Below are positions 61,901-64,000 of a DNA stretch of 64,000 bases, in pieces. The number at the start of each line of letters is the position of its first letter. Positions within the stretch are counted from its first letter, which is position 1. The position numbers were made by a program, and so were the translations under genes. The stretch comes from Priestia abyssalis. GTDB lineage: Bacteria > Bacillota > Bacilli > Bacillales > Bacillaceae_H. The notes under the pieces are model-generated. The model was not told the DNA's origin. It searched no databases and was given only the letters and a program-made list of their open reading frames with translations. Location: positions 4,942,326 to 5,006,325 of the forward strand of contig NZ_KV917369.1 of NCBI RefSeq assembly GCF_002019595.1. Direction: 5' to 3'.

Positions 61901-62251
61901 ATGTCGTAACGCCACTCTTGGCGGTTCGTCTTGCTCTATGTATGCCGGTCTCTCTGTTCTTCTCGGACGGCGCTCTTCCATCAATTCCTCATCGGAAATA
62001 AGGGGAAATCGAAATTTACCTTGGGGATACTGATAAGAAACTCGCGCTTCGACTTCTCTCCTCTCTTTCGCTTCATGAAAAGAAGATTGCTGCACTGAAG
62101 GGCTCTGCTTTTTCTTCTTTAATTCTTTCTCCAATTCTTTCTCCGGTCTGTCAATGATTTTTTTCTTTGATATCTTTCTTCCGTCTTTTTCAACAATTTC
62201 TTCCACTTCATAACCAAGAACATAGTCCATTACCTTACGAAACCAACCCAA
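58916..62251 (-). CDS. sftA: FtsK/SpoIIIE-family DNA translocase SftA
   Basis: SftA moves chromosome DNA away from the closing septum. The 1111-aa protein lacks the membrane anchor of FtsK/SpoIIIE. Residues 1-620 are a charged, low-complexity region with an eight-unit repeat (about 317-495). The C-terminal motor has the Walker A motif GATGSGKSVCIN near 787, Walker B VIIIDELADLM near 895 and the winged-helix gamma domain (about 1045-1105, GGASTSSVQRHFRIGYNRAARL). B. subtilis SftA is about 950 aa, so the extra length is mostly the repeat region. It is followed by a terminator. Confidence 0.95.
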   Translation of the reverse strand: MGWFRKVMDYVLGYEVEEIVEKDGRKISKKKIIDRPEKELEKELKKKKQSPSVQQSSFHEAKERREVEARVSYQYPQGKFRFPLISDEELMEERRPRRTERPAYIEQDEPPRVALRHEYVKEEKQNHYRHRSVQEEKQIPSLQRSIQGERHASSSPRDIREQKQAYYPPKISQKSEREEHTRTRPFRPTEVPSPVYGFRQRTAFNSEERYNEPIEFELPSSSNLFNGFQNGSQMSSFSREAAATKEAADKYEKIMSPLRPKSPSMQPAYEERFAEVELISNKEQPNKREKYIEPEQWVKSDKSANTTPIMGERSETEFIPVTEEAPQVEASAAAEGKRESFIPVTEEAPQVEASEAAEEKRESFIPVTEEAPRVETSAVAEEKRESFIPVTEEAPRVETSEAAEEKRESFIPVTEEAPQVEASAAAAEEKRESFIPVTEEAPQVEASEAAAEEKRESFIPVTEEAPRVETSEAAAEEKRESFIPVTEEAPRVGTERQTEAKPFIKPLEQQNSGEIMASSERREDELSQSPSLTHSAASSQVGQQERPRRSTVPFNVMMLKKDRQRLAEKTLSQRSSQDVVNTAVNKDVLKGGVGGRDVQSATSFSNQDRAETVKEAVPLQQSVPSSPLLVERKEGVYEFPSMNLLNVPKQEKEDDFQWLEEQRDLLDMTLKNFNVRAKVVNVTQGPTVTRFEVHPEPGVKVNKITNLTDDIKLSLAARDIRIEAPIPGKNTIGIEVPNRESKAVLLQEILNTPAFQEHSSPLAVALGLDISGTPIVTDLKKMPHGLIAGATGSGKSVCINTIIVSLLYKASPHQVKLMLIDPKMVELAPYNGIPHLVSPVITDAKAATAALKWAVEEMERRYELFAHTGVRDITKYNEKVVQHQEKSGELPYLVIIIDELADLMMVSPGEVEEAICRIAQKARACGIHLLLATQRPSVDVITGLIKANVPTRVAFSVSSQVDSRTIIDTAGAEKLLGRGDMLLLENGSSKSVRVQGNFVSDEEIDAVVGHVKGQMKPNYLFEQNDLIQRQQQFSSEEDELFYEACEFVLSQGGASTSSVQRHFRIGYNRAARLIDMMEGQGIISEARGSKPRDVLITEDELIELQNVGSSF
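60767..61303 (-). repeat. Eight-unit tandem repeat inside sftA
   Basis: Units of 23-24 codons have the core ESFIPVTEEAP[QR]VE[AT]S, then an Ala-Glu stretch ending EEKR. The variable pair runs QA, QA, RT, RT, QA, QA, RT, R(GT), so a four-unit block seems to have doubled. The second half has an extra Ala (AAAEEK). Units are 69-72 bp, in frame and nearly identical at DNA level, a sign of recent expansion. Confidence 0.95.
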
Positions 62252-62434
62252 TCTTAATCACTCATTTCTTTATTGCATATGTTTTTATCATTCTATCTTA
62301 AGCTTTTAACGTCAACTTGATCCTGCGTTTAAGTTTTTGGATGTTAACATCCTCAATAAAAGGAAAAGTTCAAAACTGTATTCATATACGTATATTTTAG
62401 CACGATATATGGAAAGTAAAACCATAAAACCATA

Positions 62435-62460
62435 AAACCACCAGCTAATGCTGGTGGTTT
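62435..62460 (-). terminator. Hairpin after ytpR
   Basis: AAACCACCAGC (62435-62445) pairs perfectly with GCTGGTGGTTT (62450-62460) around a 4-nt loop. On the minus strand it is followed by TTTTATGGTTTTATGG. It is about 100 bp past the ytpR stop codon. Confidence 0.75.
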
Positions 62461-62563
62461 GTTATTTTATCAAAATAATAGCTATTTGTTAATGACTTTT
62501 GCCGATTTGTAAAGGTTGAAATGTCCCTGTAAAAGAAGCCCTTTTAAATTCAAGTTTTTTCCT

Positions 62564-63172
62564 TTATTTCTGAACAAAAGGCTGGCCTACTTCGTATTCG
62601 TCAGATAAAACTAAAATCCCTTTTTCTTGCGGAGCATCCGGCAGGTCAAGCTCTTTTGCCGAACAAATCATTCCAGAAGAAGCTACACCTCGAAGCTCGG
62701 CATCTTTAATGACAAGGCCGCTTGGCATAACCGCTCCCACTTTTGCCACTACTACTTTTTGTCCTGCATCAACGTTAGGGGCCCCGCAAACGATTTGCAA
62801 GACTTCGTTCCCCACGTTTACCTTACAAATGCTTAGCTTATCTGCATTCGGATGTTTTTCCTTTTCATTGACATAACCCACGACAAATTTCGGTGATAAG
62901 TCTGCCTCTATACTTTGCTCAAAACCATTTTGAGCTAATGCTTCATTCAATTTTTGGATTAGCTCTTCCGTTATATCTACCGGACCGTTTCCTGTTATTG
63001 GTACATATTTGGATGCATCAAACACATTGTATCCTGCCGTTTCATTTTTATCCTCATCAAAGATACGAGCAATGTCTCCCTTTTTTTCAAATGTGCGTTT
63101 TTCCGGCTCAATATCTTTTAATGTAATAATTAACGTATCTCCAATTCCTTCTTTGTTGTAAAAAATGTTCAT
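62564..63172 (-). CDS. ytpR: YtpR, tRNA-binding-domain protein
   Basis: The 202-aa protein has a C-terminal tRNA-binding OB fold like that of PheT and Arc1/EMAP-II (about residues 90-195; FVVGYVNEKEKHPNADKLSICKVNVG, VCGAPNVDAGQKVVVAKVGAVMPSG, ELRGVASSGMICSAKELDL, each split). The N-terminal 85 residues are specific to the YtpR family. Its role is not known. The ATG at 63172 after GGAAGG is preferred over the TTG at 63178. It is 18 bp from ytpQ. Confidence 0.9.
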   Translation of the reverse strand: MNIFYNKEGIGDTLIITLKDIEPEKRTFEKKGDIARIFDEDKNETAGYNVFDASKYVPITGNGPVDITEELIQKLNEALAQNGFEQSIEADLSPKFVVGYVNEKEKHPNADKLSICKVNVGNEVLQIVCGAPNVDAGQKVVVAKVGAVMPSGLVIKDAELRGVASSGMICSAKELDLPDAPQEKGILVLSDEYEVGQPFVQK

Positions 63173-63189
63173 ATGCAAATCCTTCCTTC

Positions 63190-63990
63190 TTACATTCTGC
63201 GATTTTTGCCCAATATGAAGATAGGCTCCAATTCCCCGTCTTCATACAAAAATGAAAGAGCCGTAATTGGTATGCGTCCATTCGTAAAAAAGCTCATTGT
63301 CATTTGTGCCAGTATGTCATAGCCAACCTCGTTTTGAATATCCGCAAGAATGAGGACATCCTGATGAGGAACAGCTATCGCCATCGTTCCTTTTAGCTTT
63401 TCAGAAAACTGCTTTAAAAAAGCATCATTTAAAATACGGCTTGCGTCATATCCGTCATTTGTATTGACAAAATAAAAAGTATTGCCTGCCACTGCGTCTT
63501 CCTTCATAGGAATATGTAACGAGCGTAAATTAAAGATAGAAACCTCCCTGATTTGCGCTTTCGTCCAGTTCTCTTTTTTCAACATCGCTTCATCGATTAA
63601 ACGATATGTCTTGCCAAGGTCTAGTGCATAATAAACCCTCGTTTCAGCCGTATGTTCATCACATACAAGTTCAACGCCTTCCTCTGTTTTCATCGGAAAA
63701 GACGTAGAACGAATCACGGGGTAAATATGCTTTTGCTTCCCTTGTAATTCCTGCTCTTCATGCATGACCTGCAAAGCTTCCCTTATATAATAAATCATTT
63801 CATCGAGAGCCGCTTCTTTATTTTGTTCCCACTTTGCAATGAGTCCAGGAAGGGAGACGGTCGTGCCTTTTTTCGTTTCTTTATGTTCAATTCTTAATGT
63901 GTCTTGTTTTCGATCATACGAGAAACTCCATTGTGCATTCGCAAGGCGGTCTTCCAGAAGCTTCCTCATTTTTTGGCTCGTCATTTTCAA
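63190..63990 (-). CDS. ytpQ: DUF1444 protein YtpQ
   Basis: The 266-aa cytosolic-looking protein fits the DUF1444 family (B. subtilis YtpQ), with KGTTVSLPGLIAKWEQNKEAALDEMIYYIREAL (about 42-75, split), YPVIRSTSFP near 90 and DEHTAETRVYYALDLG near 108. No function is known. TTG at 63990 gives the family start MKMTSQK; ATG at 63984 is the alternative. The window edge is 10 bp upstream, so its RBS is partly outside. It forms an operon with ytpR. Confidence 0.85.
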   Translation of the reverse strand: MKMTSQKMRKLLEDRLANAQWSFSYDRKQDTLRIEHKETKKGTTVSLPGLIAKWEQNKEAALDEMIYYIREALQVMHEEQELQGKQKHIYPVIRSTSFPMKTEEGVELVCDEHTAETRVYYALDLGKTYRLIDEAMLKKENWTKAQIREVSIFNLRSLHIPMKEDAVAGNTFYFVNTNDGYDASRILNDAFLKQFSEKLKGTMAIAVPHQDVLILADIQNEVGYDILAQMTMSFFTNGRIPITALSFLYEDGELEPIFILGKNRRM

Positions 63991-64000
63991 CAATTATTCC

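Overview
The window is chromosomal DNA from a Gram-positive, endospore-forming member of the Bacillaceae (Bacillus in the broad sense). The evidence is gene content and order. It runs in nearly the same order as the ytwI-to-ytpQ stretch of the Bacillus subtilis chromosome. It also carries spore genes (ytvI, ytrH/ytrI, ytfJ, an alpha/beta small acid-soluble spore protein, refZ, sppA), a bacillithiol-linked redox protein (ytxJ), a tyrosyl T-box leader, a sigma-B type promoter and a CcpA gene. No phage, plasmid, transposase, CRISPR array, rRNA or tRNA gene is visible. Most genes are on the minus strand.

Layout. 1-5.7 kb: ytwI, ytvI, fxsA, pyk, pfkA (glycolysis). 5.7-9.7 kb: malic enzyme, a FadR/GntR-type regulator, accD and accA, behind one promoter with a perfect FadR-like palindrome. 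9.7-20.1 kb: dnaE, ytrH/ytrI, nrnA, ytpI, ytoI, a small membrane protein, ytkL, ald and a 51-codon gene. 20.3-28.5 kb: argGH with two ARG-box-like sites, an unknown 104-aa gene, moaB, an EcsC-family gene, ackA, ytxK, tpx. 28.6-36.9 kb: ytfJ, ytfI, yteJ, sppA, NAD kinase 2, a SASP gene, thiI with its cysteine desulfurase, brnQ. 37-45.8 kb: ezrA, hisJ, refZ, ytsP, a diguanylate cyclase, rpsD, tyrS. 46-52 kb: acsA divergent from acuABC, then ccpA. 52.7-64 kb: ytxJ, ytxH, ytxG, an M29 aminopeptidase, murC, a nicotinate phosphoribosyltransferase, sftA, ytpR, ytpQ.

Functional links. Malic enzyme can supply NADPH and AccDA commits acetyl-CoA to malonyl-CoA, so the regulator between them probably couples carbon flow to lipid synthesis. 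AckA, AcsA, AcuA (acetylates AcsA) and AcuC (deacetylase) form an acetate node. A cre-like site lies in the first codons of acsA, and its likely regulator, ccpA, is 3 kb away. ThiI and the NifS-like protein form a tRNA thiolation pair.

The least explained material lies between genes: at least four families of short dispersed repeats. (1) A TGTTCAAAAA-ended MITE-like element in three sizes, one copy inside the acuABC operon. (2) A conserved tail ending GATGGAAGTTTCCTTTAT, with one about 195-bp multi-stem copy. (3) Paired perfect hairpins of the CTGAAAGG and GATGACCC types. (4) A roughly 110-150 bp repeat of the kind scattered through many Bacillus genomes. sftA also carries an eight-unit tandem repeat with a duplicated four-unit block. 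Compared with the B. subtilis order I know, motPS (acuC/ccpA gap) and aroA (ccpA/ytxJ gap) are missing, and those gaps hold repeats or hairpins. I see no clear new multi-gene system. The repeats and the FadR-like switch are the best leads.
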